Of a stretch of 64,000 nucleotides of DNA, positions 16,669 through 24,500 are shown piece after piece. The position numbers were made by a program, and so were the translations under genes. Position 1 is the stretch's first letter. Every line of letters begins with the position of its first letter. The notes beneath the pieces were generated by a model. That model did not search any database. It was not told where the DNA came from and saw only the letters and a program-made list of their open reading frames with translations. The DNA comes from Estrella lausannensis (GTDB lineage: Bacteria > Chlamydiota > Chlamydiia > Chlamydiales > Criblamydiaceae), in contig NZ_CWGJ01000001.1 in NCBI RefSeq assembly GCF_900000175.1, positions 186,001 through 250,000 on the forward strand. Direction: 5' to 3'.

Positions 16669-18510
16669 TCACCCTATCCATCTGAAGGAGTAGTTCATCG
16701 CATCCATCGTCACAGCCTGTGTCGGACATTTTTCAGCGCAAAGGCCGCAACGGATGCAAAGGTCTTCGTCTTTTAACATGGCAGTTCCCATCGTTGCAAG
16801 CTCCTCCTTGCTCAATGATCTTGAATCGACACCGTAAAAGTTGTCGACAGCTGCTCTTAAATTGCCTTCGCCGGCATCGAGGTTAAGTTTGCTGATGGGG
16901 ACTTGTTTTAAACAATTGCATGGACACACATCGACGCAACCGTTGCACTTGATGCAGAGAGTGCCGTCGAAAACAGGGCTGACATGACATTGCAGGCAGC
17001 GGTTTGACTGTTCGTGCGCTTCTTCTTCCGTGTAATTGTTCTCCACCATGTTTTCGTTAAGAACGCGAAGAGATGGCGGCTGGTATGAGGGAAGGGCCCA
17101 TTTTGTGCGCAGATATGTTTTATCCCGGTGAGGCGACAGTTCCGTGAACTCGCCGACAAATTCCTGATAGGGTGTCGTTCCTCTTAAATCATGATCGATA
17201 GCCCTTGCGGACTCCTGGCCGTGGCGGATAGCTGTGATGAAGAGGGCCGGTCCAAAGGCCGCATCCCCTCCGGCATAGATCCCCGGAACAGTTGTTCTGC
17301 CGGTGCCTCTCTCTGTCTTGATGATTCCACGGTCGATGACGAGATCTTGTTTTTTGTTCCAGCCATTTAAAAAACTTAAATCGATTGATTGGCCGATGGC
17401 GAGCGAGATGGTGTCGCAGGGGATGATAAACTCCGTCCCTTCCACAGGTTTCGGCATGAACCTTCCCTGGTAGTCAAAAAGGCAGGAGATCTTCTGTACC
17501 TTCAGGCCAACGATCTTTCCTTGGCTATCGCGCATCACTTCGATCGGCGCCAAACGGTTCAGGGTATCGATACCCTCTTCCTGTCCGTCCTCGATCTCGA
17601 ATTCGTCTGCGGTCTGCTCGTCGCGCGACTCAAGGCACACCATCGTCACCTTCTTGGCACCGCTTCTCCTTGATGTTCGGGCAACATCGTAAGCGACGTT
17701 ACCGCCGCCGATAACGACCACATTCTCGCCAATTTTCCATGGCTCTCCAGCACAGCGGACGCGTAGGTATTCAATTCCCCGGATAATATCGGGTTCTGAA
17801 GCCCCTTTAATAGGAAGATCTCTCGACTTCCAAAGGCCTATGCCGATGAAGACGGCGTTGTATTTTTCCTGAAGTTCGGTCAGCGTGATATCCCTACCCA
17901 GCTTCATGTTGTAGTGCATCTTCGCGCCGAGGTGCTCGATTGCCGCGCATTCATTGAGCGCCACATCATTTTTCAAACGGTAGCTGGGAACTCCATAGGT
18001 GAGCATGCCGCCGGCCATCCGCATCATCTCGTACACATCAACATCGTAGCCGAGCCGCAGGAGGTCGTGGGCTACTGTCATCGACGCCACACCCGCGCCC
18101 ACGCAGGCGACTTTTAATCCATTTTTTTTCGGATGCGTCGATCCTCGGGCGTAGCTCATTTCCAATGATCTGATGTGAGCTTCTTTGCTGAGCCCGAACC
18201 ACTCGTCGAGAAAGCGTTTTTGCGCCCTGATGGTCAACGTTTTATCAACTCTGTCCCGGCGGCAGGCCATCTCGCAGGGGGCACCGCAGATCACGCCGCA
18301 GATGGAAGCGAAGGGATTGGGTCCGCGGGCGATTTTATACCCTTCGAGATAGTCTCCCCTATGGAGAGCCATCATATAACCCCTTGGATCTGTGTTGACA
18401 GGACAGCCATCGCGGCAGTCGATTTGCCTTAGGTAGTAGTCAAGATCGGGAATGACCACATCATACAGTTCCTCATACCCTTCGATTTTTTTTACTTCAT
18501 CGTTTGACAT
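16669..18510 (-). CDS. Glutamate-synthase-small-subunit-like NAD(P)H oxidoreductase with C-terminal ferredoxin domain
   Basis: 613 residues from ATG 18510 (MSNDEV); longer reading would collide with the divergent HD gene. Domains in order: N-terminal Fe-S domain with CRDGCPVNTDP and CGVICGAPCEMACRR; FAD fold at VACVGAGVASMTVAHDLL; NADPH fold at NVVVIGGGNVAYDVARTS; GGDAAFGPALFITAI FAD-closing motif; then two 4Fe-4S clusters, CIKCNGCVDVCPCNC and CIRCGLCAEKCPTQA. This is the GltD/ PreT-like family. As first gene of the respiratory operon it may feed NAD(P)H electrons to a ferredoxin or the quinone pool rather than make glutamate; no GltB partner is in the window. Confidence 0.85.
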   Translation of the reverse strand: MSNDEVKKIEGYEELYDVVIPDLDYYLRQIDCRDGCPVNTDPRGYMMALHRGDYLEGYKIARGPNPFASICGVICGAPCEMACRRDRVDKTLTIRAQKRFLDEWFGLSKEAHIRSLEMSYARGSTHPKKNGLKVACVGAGVASMTVAHDLLRLGYDVDVYEMMRMAGGMLTYGVPSYRLKNDVALNECAAIEHLGAKMHYNMKLGRDITLTELQEKYNAVFIGIGLWKSRDLPIKGASEPDIIRGIEYLRVRCAGEPWKIGENVVVIGGGNVAYDVARTSRRSGAKKVTMVCLESRDEQTADEFEIEDGQEEGIDTLNRLAPIEVMRDSQGKIVGLKVQKISCLFDYQGRFMPKPVEGTEFIIPCDTISLAIGQSIDLSFLNGWNKKQDLVIDRGIIKTERGTGRTTVPGIYAGGDAAFGPALFITAIRHGQESARAIDHDLRGTTPYQEFVGEFTELSPHRDKTYLRTKWALPSYQPPSLRVLNENMVENNYTEEEAHEQSNRCLQCHVSPVFDGTLCIKCNGCVDVCPCNCLKQVPISKLNLDAGEGNLRAAVDNFYGVDSRSLSKEELATMGTAMLKDEDLCIRCGLCAEKCPTQAVTMDAMNYSFRWIG

Positions 18511-18652
18511 GGCCAAATCATTTCCGAGATAATTCAATTTTGCGGGTATGTGCTGAAATTTTTTTTTCAGTTCCCAGAAAGAGGTATATACACCAGAAAC
18601 TTCTTTTTTTAAATTGCTACTTTTTAAAAATTTCTGATCAAAGGAGATCGTT

Positions 18653-19204
18653 TTGCTACACGATGTCGATATGCTGCATGAGATTGGACAGCTTGCCAAA
18701 CTTAAGCGCTCGGGTTTCGATTATCTGGGCGGTGTCAGGCAGTCGGTGGCCGAACACTCTTTTCGCACCGGTTGCATCGCCCACCTTTTGTCGAGCCGGC
18801 TCAATGTTCCTTTCGACCTTAACAAGATTCTTCTGATGGCTCTCTACCATGACTTGCCCGAGGCCAGAACGGGGGACCTGAACACGTTGAATAAACGGTA
18901 TGTTCAAGCGGACGAACAGGCCTATGAGAGGGAGTTTGCCAAAGATTATCGGCAGGGATTTTCCATTATAGCCCTTCTCGGCGAATACAAGGCAGGCGAG
19001 AGTGTCGAGGCTAAAATTGTTAAAGATGCCGATCTTATCGAGTTGATGCTCGTCTTGAAAGAGCTTCAGGAAAAGGGGTGTCAGAACGCTCTTCTCTGGC
19101 ATGAGAGGCTTTCGTCAAAATTAAATTTCGACTTTTCGAAGGAGATGGCCGAGGAGATTTTAACAGTCGACTCCAGCCGCTGGTGGATGCAAAAACAGGT
19201 TTGA
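18653..19204 (+). CDS. HD-domain phosphohydrolase, YfbR/5'-nucleotidase-like
   Basis: 183 residues from TTG 18653, supported by AAGGAG with a 6-base spacer. The metal-binding HD signature is intact: H in EHSFRTGCIAHLL, HD in ALYHDLPEARTGDL and D in KDADLIELMLVL. Proteins of this size and pattern hydrolyse nucleoside 5'-monophosphates (YfbR, HDDC2 type). It is divergent from the respiratory operon and ends near a strong palindrome that probably terminates it. Confidence 0.85.
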   Translation: MLHDVDMLHEIGQLAKLKRSGFDYLGGVRQSVAEHSFRTGCIAHLLSSRLNVPFDLNKILLMALYHDLPEARTGDLNTLNKRYVQADEQAYEREFAKDYRQGFSIIALLGEYKAGESVEAKIVKDADLIELMLVLKELQEKGCQNALLWHERLSSKLNFDFSKEMAEEILTVDSSRWWMQKQV

Positions 19205-19210
19205 GTGGGA

Positions 19211-19374
19211 TTATACCGAAAGAATCTCAAAACTTGGGATTTTGGCTTTGAGAAAGCCTCGGGATTGAATGATCGTAAGCCACCTCATATTTCTAATATT
19301 AGGTGGCTTACGATCATTCAATCGCGAGAGCTTTCTCTTTGCCAAAAACCAAATTTTGAGACACTTTCGGTATA
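19211..19374. repeat. Dispersed palindromic element, copy A, with inner 23-bp stem
   Basis: The outer arms are TATACCGAAAG...TCTCAAAA at the left and TTTTGAGACACTTTCGGTATA at the right. Inside, a perfect 23-bp inverted repeat (GATTGAATGATCG... at 19263-19285 with its complement at 19301-19323) surrounds a 15-base loop. It lies between the convergent HD and acyP genes and probably ends transcription from both sides. Related copies are at 33574-33636, 38143-38190, 57122-57185 and, as half sites, near 7415, 19450, 19798 and 24240. Confidence 0.85.
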
Positions 19375-19482
19375 TATCAAGAGCCTATCAAAATTCGGCA
19401 TGAGGGCCTTGTGAAAGCTTATCAAGATTGAAAGGTGACTTGCCATCTTTCATGACAAACCAAATTTTTAGACCCCTTTGGC

Positions 19483-19767
19483 CTACCGCTTCACTTTGAA
19501 GCCGGTGAGGGGGGCGGCAATTTCTCGGAAATTTGTGTTCATCGAGTCGATTTCCGCCTCTCCCGGATGCTCTTGAATCCGGTGGATCAGCATCTCGAGA
19601 TCCTGTTTTGTCCCCTGAGCGACAATCTCGACTGTTCCATCCGCTTTATTTTCCACGAACCCCCGAATGCCCATTTCTTTGGCAAATCGCTCTACTGTCG
19701 CCCGGAAAAAGACTCCCTGGACACGTCCGTGTACCTTGGCAAATAGCTCGACCGGGTTATCTGTCAT
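19483..19767 (-). CDS. acyP: Acylphosphatase
   Basis: 94 residues, the usual size. The signature GRVQGVFFRATVERFAKEMG contains the phosphate-binding loop with its Arg, and GFVENKADGTVEIVAQG contains the catalytic Asn. It hydrolyses acyl phosphates in the cytoplasm. AAGGAG lies 9 bases before the ATG. It follows dus on the same strand, with a half copy of the dispersed palindrome between them. Confidence 0.95.
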   Translation of the reverse strand: MTDNPVELFAKVHGRVQGVFFRATVERFAKEMGIRGFVENKADGTVEIVAQGTKQDLEMLIHRIQEHPGEAEIDSMNTNFREIAAPLTGFKVKR

Positions 19768-19840
19768 AGCGTTGGCTCCTTGGAGAAAATCTGACTAATT
19801 TTCGGTATAAGCCAGAGAGGAGATATTACAAAAGAAATTT

Positions 19841-20848
19841 TTAGACAGCGTCTAAAACTTGGTCGCCGACGGGGAATTCCGCGATCAACTTTTTGATTTC
19901 GTTGATGGACTGCCCTTTGCTGATGAAGCCGCGGAAGCGTTTGGTGCCAAAGCTGTCTTTGATATACCAGCAGCCGACTTTTCGCATTTCAAGCACGGTT
20001 TTTTCATCGGGATAGTAAGAGAGCATGTAATCGAGGTGCTCCAAGAGGGCTTTCTTTCGCTCTTCGATAGCACGCTGTTTTCCAGGAATCCCCCGCAGGT
20101 GATCGATAATTTCTTCTGCGATCCAGGGACTTCCGAGCGTTCCACGGGAAACGAGCACGGCATCGCAACCTGTGTATTCGAACATCTCTTCCGCCTTTTC
20201 TTTAGAGAAAACGTCCCCATTGCCAATGACCAGGATTGAGTTTCTTGCGGCGACTGCCCGCTTGATGAAATCCCAGTTGGCAGGTCCGGTGTATCCTTGT
20301 TCTCTTGTTCTGCCGTGGACGGCAATCGCTTTAGCCCCTGCCTTTTCGGCAATCTTGGTGATCTCCTCAACAACAATCGAGTCCTCATCCCATCCGGCGC
20401 GTATTTTGACAGTGACGGGGATTTTCACCGCGGCAACCATATTCGACAGGATGTCACCGATCAGGTCGATGTTCTTCAGCATGCCCGAACCCGAACCGTC
20501 TTTTGTAACTTTATCGACAGGACATCCACAATTGAAGTCGAGAGAGTCGAAGCCGAGTTCTTCGATAATTTTGGCCGCCTGGCCGGCAATCGAGGCGTTG
20601 CTGCCGCAGAGCTGGGCGCCGATCGGCCTCATCGAGGCGTCATAGTCTAAAATGCGGAGCGTGTTTCTGTCGTAGCGGATCAGCGCCTCCATTTTGACCA
20701 TCTCACAAAACATCAGACCGGGGCGGAAGCGGGCGGCCATTTTTCTAAAGGGAAAGTCTGAGCAGCCGGCTAAGGGGGAGTAAAAGATGTTATTCGGCAG
20801 AGTGATCCCGCCAAGCTGGAAGGGAGTCTTAAGATATTCTTTTTTCAT
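19841..20848 (-). CDS. dusB: tRNA-dihydrouridine synthase
   Basis: 335 residues. It reduces uridines in the tRNA D-loop with FMN and NADPH. Visible motifs: PLAGCSDFPFRKM at the N-terminus, the catalytic Cys region DFNCGCPVDKVTKDGSGSGML, KIRAGWDED, HGRTREQGYTGPANW and the FMN-phosphate GNGDVFS with CDAVLVSRGTLGSPW. It overlaps the preceding yggT gene by four bases (ATGA), so the two are translationally coupled. The Dus subfamily (B versus A/C) is assigned from general resemblance only. Confidence 0.9.
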   Translation of the reverse strand: MKKEYLKTPFQLGGITLPNNIFYSPLAGCSDFPFRKMAARFRPGLMFCEMVKMEALIRYDRNTLRILDYDASMRPIGAQLCGSNASIAGQAAKIIEELGFDSLDFNCGCPVDKVTKDGSGSGMLKNIDLIGDILSNMVAAVKIPVTVKIRAGWDEDSIVVEEITKIAEKAGAKAIAVHGRTREQGYTGPANWDFIKRAVAARNSILVIGNGDVFSKEKAEEMFEYTGCDAVLVSRGTLGSPWIAEEIIDHLRGIPGKQRAIEERKKALLEHLDYMLSYYPDEKTVLEMRKVGCWYIKDSFGTKRFRGFISKGQSINEIKKLIAEFPVGDQVLDAV

Positions 20849-21114
20849 CGGATAAACAGGGTGACGAGTAGGTATTTTATAACGTAGTTTAGCAGCTCCA
20901 GGGCTAAGAAGGCAAATATGGGGCTAATATCGAGCATGCCGAGCGGAGGGATAAACCTGCGGAAAAAATTCAGATAGGGGTCTGTGTAGAAAGAGACAAA
21001 TTGCATGAAGCGTGACTGCTGAAGCTCAGGAATCCAGGATCCTAAGATTCTGGCAAAGAGCATAATCAGATACACTTTAAAAAAAACATCTATAATTTGA
21101 ATAAGCGCTATCAT
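20845..21114 (-). CDS. yggT: YggT-family membrane protein
   Basis: 89 residues with two hydrophobic spans and the YggT pattern: LFARILGSWIPE, then FYTDPYLNFFRRFIPPLGMLDISPIFAFLALELL. These proteins are thought to act in cation homeostasis or membrane-protein placement; the exact function is not settled. It overlaps dusB by four bases, a common pairing with housekeeping genes. Confidence 0.9.
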   Translation of the reverse strand: MIALIQIIDVFFKVYLIMLFARILGSWIPELQQSRFMQFVSFYTDPYLNFFRRFIPPLGMLDISPIFAFLALELLNYVIKYLLVTLFIR

Positions 21115-21246
21115 ATATCAAAAGTTCCATAAAGTAGAATGATCGATTTTAATATATTTTTTCAATTTTGTCTTCAAAAAAATAGGGTGGAGAGGTCATC
21201 TGTTTGTGGACAGTCTCTGATGGGGGTTATGTTTTAATGGGGAATT

Positions 21247-22599
21247 TCAATTGGACTTCGGGGTAATTATTTTTTGGATTTTGCTCAAAAATTCCTCTAC
21301 CCAAGTGTGCGAGAGATCCAATAGATAGAGTCCATTTTCTCCCCCTTCTTGCATAAAGCGGTATAGCACCTTGCCGTTTTCCAGCCACTGGGGATCTTCC
21401 ATGTGGTTTGTCAAGGCCGAACCGCAGGAGTAGCTATCGCCTGCCTGGCGGAGAAAAACAACCCGCTCCCCCATGTCGCCATGCAGACAAAATCCAAGTT
21501 GCATGACGGGTGTCAAGCCGACGATATCGGCAAAAAATGGCTTTTTCAGCCACTTGGGGTCTTGTTCCGGCTTTGCCGGATCAATCCAGCCCAGCCGGCC
21601 GTCGTATGTGGCAAAGACCAGATGATCTCTGATCTGCAGTAGATACTTGATCTGGAAATCTTGTTTGATGAGCAGGATCTCTTTCATGGTTTCTGCCTTT
21701 TCGGCGATCGCTCCCAAGTCGTAAAGGACAATGCCTCCCCCTTGCAAAGGACAAAAAAGCAGCAGGTTCTTTCCGATGAAGGGTCCGGAAACAAGGCGGG
21801 GCTTCTCGGGTTTCATCCTTTTGACTTTGGGCGGCGAGGAGGCATCCAGCAGATAAATCGAGGCTTTGCATCCGTCGGAGACGGGATCTTTCGAAATAAC
21901 CACAAGCCCGACGTTACCGTCTTTGGACGATCCCTCCATGGAATAAATTTTAGCATCCAGAGAGATCACGGAGATGAGATCTAATGCAGTGGTATTTTGT
22001 TCCTCAGAAATTTTATAAACAAAGACATTGCCGCTTTCCGTCCCCACAAAGAGCATGTCGCTGCAGGTGCATATACAACTCGGCTTTTCATCGATTTTAA
22101 AAGATGAATACCAATCGAATGTCGCAGCCTCTTTTGATAAGAGGAAATGGCGGGGGGAGATCCTCTTGATTAAAGAACTTTCATCAATCAAGAAGTAGGA
22201 AGCCGTTCTTCGACAAGGCGGCATGCGCGCTATCTGCTTAAAATTTCCTGAGACAACTAAAGCGGGCTCCGGCAGATGGAATCTAGAGAAGTTATTGATG
22301 TTTTGAAGAGCTTGGCGGTAGATCTGAAAAAAATCGGTGCGGGTGGGCGTGATGTAGGGGGTGAACTCCTGCATCGTTTCGAGATCGGTCATCAGCTGTT
22401 CGAAGTTGCCGAATCGTCTTGTGATCTGCTTAGACCAGTAACGGACGTTTTGATCGGCGAATCTCTTGATGCTTGTCGACACAACCCTTGCTGTCAAATA
22501 GTTTGAGAAAGGTAAAAAATCGAGGATGCGCCCTTTGGCATCTTCGGGCACCGTCTCCCAGTTGACGCAGCTTGATTTGACTGTAATGTCTGTTTGCAT
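21247..22599 (-). CDS. F-box-like protein with beta-propeller-like C-terminal part (candidate effector)
   Basis: 450 residues, no signal peptide. Residues 14-55 look like an eukaryotic F-box: NWETVPEDAKGRILDFLPF, then YLTARVVSTSIKRFADQNVRYW. The remaining 300 residues are a series of short beta strands with repeated LFVGTESGNVFVYKI, LLFCPLQGGGIVLYDLG and LVFATYDGRLGWIDP units, as in WD40-like or PQQ-like propellers. F-box plus propeller is the layout of substrate receptors of SCF ubiquitin ligases. If translocated it could recruit host SKP1 and mark a host protein for degradation; this is inference. It is a single gene, divergent from dnaB. Confidence 0.7.
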   Translation of the reverse strand: MQTDITVKSSCVNWETVPEDAKGRILDFLPFSNYLTARVVSTSIKRFADQNVRYWSKQITRRFGNFEQLMTDLETMQEFTPYITPTRTDFFQIYRQALQNINNFSRFHLPEPALVVSGNFKQIARMPPCRRTASYFLIDESSLIKRISPRHFLLSKEAATFDWYSSFKIDEKPSCICTCSDMLFVGTESGNVFVYKISEEQNTTALDLISVISLDAKIYSMEGSSKDGNVGLVVISKDPVSDGCKASIYLLDASSPPKVKRMKPEKPRLVSGPFIGKNLLLFCPLQGGGIVLYDLGAIAEKAETMKEILLIKQDFQIKYLLQIRDHLVFATYDGRLGWIDPAKPEQDPKWLKKPFFADIVGLTPVMQLGFCLHGDMGERVVFLRQAGDSYSCGSALTNHMEDPQWLENGKVLYRFMQEGGENGLYLLDLSHTWVEEFLSKIQKIITPKSN

Positions 22600-22720
22600 A
22601 ATGGGTTAGATAATTATCATTTTAAAAAAAGTCAATTGAAAAGTTCCTCTCTTCGAGGTAAAATCTCGTTTGCTTTAGAGAGTTCAAGCGGTTAGTTTAT
22701 TAGATTTTATAGGGTGCGAT

Positions 22721-24166
22721 ATGGCTGAAAAAGAGTTGAAAATGCGGATTCCTCCGTCGTCGAAAGAGTCGGAGATGATGGTGCTCGGCTGTATGTTGAC
22801 TAGCATCAACGCGTTGAATGTGGCGGCGGATGCCTTAGATGAGTCTGACTTTTACTTTTCCGAGCATAAGACGATTTTCACCATGCTTAAAGCGGCCTGG
22901 CGTCAGGACAAGCCCGCCGATATCCACCTGGTCGGGGAAGAACTGAAGAGGTTGGGAAAGCTGGAGGCTGCCGGCGGTATTCTCTATCTGACGACTCTGG
23001 CGCAATATGCCGGAACATCCGCCTACATCGAAGACTACTGTCAGCTGGTCAAGGATAAGGCTGTCCTCCGCAGGATGATCCATGCCGCCCAGGAAGTGGA
23101 AAAGAAAGCTTTCGAAGAACCCGGCGATGTCCCCGGTGCGCTGGATGATGCCCAGAAAATATTTTTTGAAATCGGCCAGTCGGCTTCGCAGAAAACTGGA
23201 AAGTTGATCGGAGAGATCTTAAAAGGAACCAAGTCCGAGTCGCAAAAAGCCTTTTTGAAAGAGTTGCAAGAGCGGCAGGAGTTTTATCAGATCCACGGCG
23301 AGCAGACGGGAGGCGTTTCCGGTGTCAGGACTCATTTTGCAGATCTGGATAAGATGCTGAACGGCTTCAACAACTCAAACTTGATGATCCTGGCGGCGCG
23401 TCCAGCGATGGGTAAAACGGCCCTTGCGATCAATATCGCTGAAAATATCTGCCTCAAAAACAACTTGCCCGTCGGCATCTTTTCGCTGGAGATGAGCGCA
23501 GAACAGCTGGTTCACCGTATCGTCTGCTCCCGTGCCGAGGTCAATTCGGATAAGATCAAGACCGGTTCGCTGTCGGGTATGGAGTTTCAGCGCATAGTCA
23601 CCTGCGTCAACGAGTTGACCGGCCACACGATTGTGATTGATGATCAGGCTGGACTGAAGATTACCGATTTAAGAGCCCGGGCGCGTCGCATGAAAGAAAG
23701 CTACGGCATTGGCTTTTTGGTGATTGACTACCTTCAGCTGATCAGCGGGTCGGGTTCACGCAATTCCCAGGAAAACAGGCAGGGTGAAATTGCTGAAATC
23801 TCGAGGATGCTTAAAAACTTGGCGCGGGAGCTCAATATTCCGGTGCTTTGCTTGTCGCAGCTATCGCGAAAAGTGGAAGAAAGGCCGGGCCACCGTCCCC
23901 AGATGAGCGACCTTAGAGAGAGCGGATCGATCGAGCAGGACTCCGATATCGTCATGTTCTTGCTTCGCCGCGAGTACTATGATCCCAATGACAAGCCTGG
24001 CCAGGCGGAGTTGATTATCGCCAAAAACAGACACGGCCCCGTCGGCTCAGTCATCTTCACCTACCGCAAGGAGTTTGCCCAGTTTGTCAACTACACCCCC
24101 ATGAAGTTCGGGGGCGGCCAGGTCGATGCGGAAACGGAAGCGGCCTTCTCCCCCTTCCAGGCTTAA
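22721..24166 (+). CDS. dnaB: Replicative DNA helicase
   Basis: 481 residues, normal length. It unwinds DNA at the replication fork as a hexamer. The N-terminal DnaG-binding domain (MVLGCMLTSINALNVAADAL) is followed by the RecA-like ATPase: Walker A ARPAMGKTALA, Walker B FLVIDYLQLISG, the sensor LSQLSRKVEERPGHRPQMSD and the arginine finger region LIIAKNRHGPVG. No intein is present. A stem-loop with a half copy of the dispersed palindrome ends it. Confidence 0.98.
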   Translation: MAEKELKMRIPPSSKESEMMVLGCMLTSINALNVAADALDESDFYFSEHKTIFTMLKAAWRQDKPADIHLVGEELKRLGKLEAAGGILYLTTLAQYAGTSAYIEDYCQLVKDKAVLRRMIHAAQEVEKKAFEEPGDVPGALDDAQKIFFEIGQSASQKTGKLIGEILKGTKSESQKAFLKELQERQEFYQIHGEQTGGVSGVRTHFADLDKMLNGFNNSNLMILAARPAMGKTALAINIAENICLKNNLPVGIFSLEMSAEQLVHRIVCSRAEVNSDKIKTGSLSGMEFQRIVTCVNELTGHTIVIDDQAGLKITDLRARARRMKESYGIGFLVIDYLQLISGSGSRNSQENRQGEIAEISRMLKNLARELNIPVLCLSQLSRKVEERPGHRPQMSDLRESGSIEQDSDIVMFLLRREYYDPNDKPGQAELIIAKNRHGPVGSVIFTYRKEFAQFVNYTPMKFGGGQVDAETEAAFSPFQA

Positions 24167-24183
24167 CCTTGGAAAGCAAGAGG

Positions 24184-24256
24184 GAGCCAGGTCTTATGAC
24201 TTGGCTCTTTGGGCGGAGAGAGCCCCAATGCCAATTTACGAGAAACTTTCGGTATA
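24184..24256 (+). terminator. Terminator hairpin after dnaB plus half palindromic element
   Basis: GAGCCAGGTC at 24184-24193 pairs with GACTTGGCTC at 24198-24207 around a 4-base loop, followed by TTT. The following bases (CCAATTTACGAGAAACTTTCGGTATAC) match the right arm of the dispersed palindrome, as at the end of copy A. Confidence 0.7.
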
Positions 24257-24380
24257 CAGTGAATTCATTCCCTCTTTACTTTTTATGAGGTATCGCCTAC
24301 CATTATAACATCTTTTTTCGATTCAATTAACTATCAAAACCGGAGATAAGCATTTCCGGTCAATAACACCAGGAGCAACA

Positions 24381-24470
24381 ATGTCCTCTGTAAAGAAGAA
24401 GAGGCGCGTCAAAATTGCGAAGCACAAACGCAAGAAGCGCGCCCGTAGAGACCGTCACAAAACAAGATAA
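24381..24470 (+). CDS. 29-residue basic peptide, AURKAIP1/COX24 (mS38)-like ribosome-associated peptide
   Basis: The peptide begins MSSVKKKRRVKIAKHKRKKR and ends with an RDRHKTR tail; half of its residues are Lys or Arg. AGGAG precedes the ATG with a 5-base gap. The KKRR..K..KHKRKKR..R pattern matches the short C-terminal domain of mitochondrial mS38/COX24, which also occurs as stand-alone tiny proteins in some bacteria. It probably binds ribosomal RNA. It lies between dnaB and mnmG, 30 bases before mnmG. Confidence 0.8.
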   Translation: MSSVKKKRRVKIAKHKRKKRARRDRHKTR

Positions 24471-24500
24471 AGGCTGAAAGTCAAGGACAGACTTTATCTT

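Noticed and set aside
16669-18699. Longer version of the GltD-like protein with 63 extra N-terminal residues
   Set aside because: The extension is Ser/Cys/Lys-rich, unlike the family, and would overlap the divergent HD gene start. ATG 18510 fits the family length.
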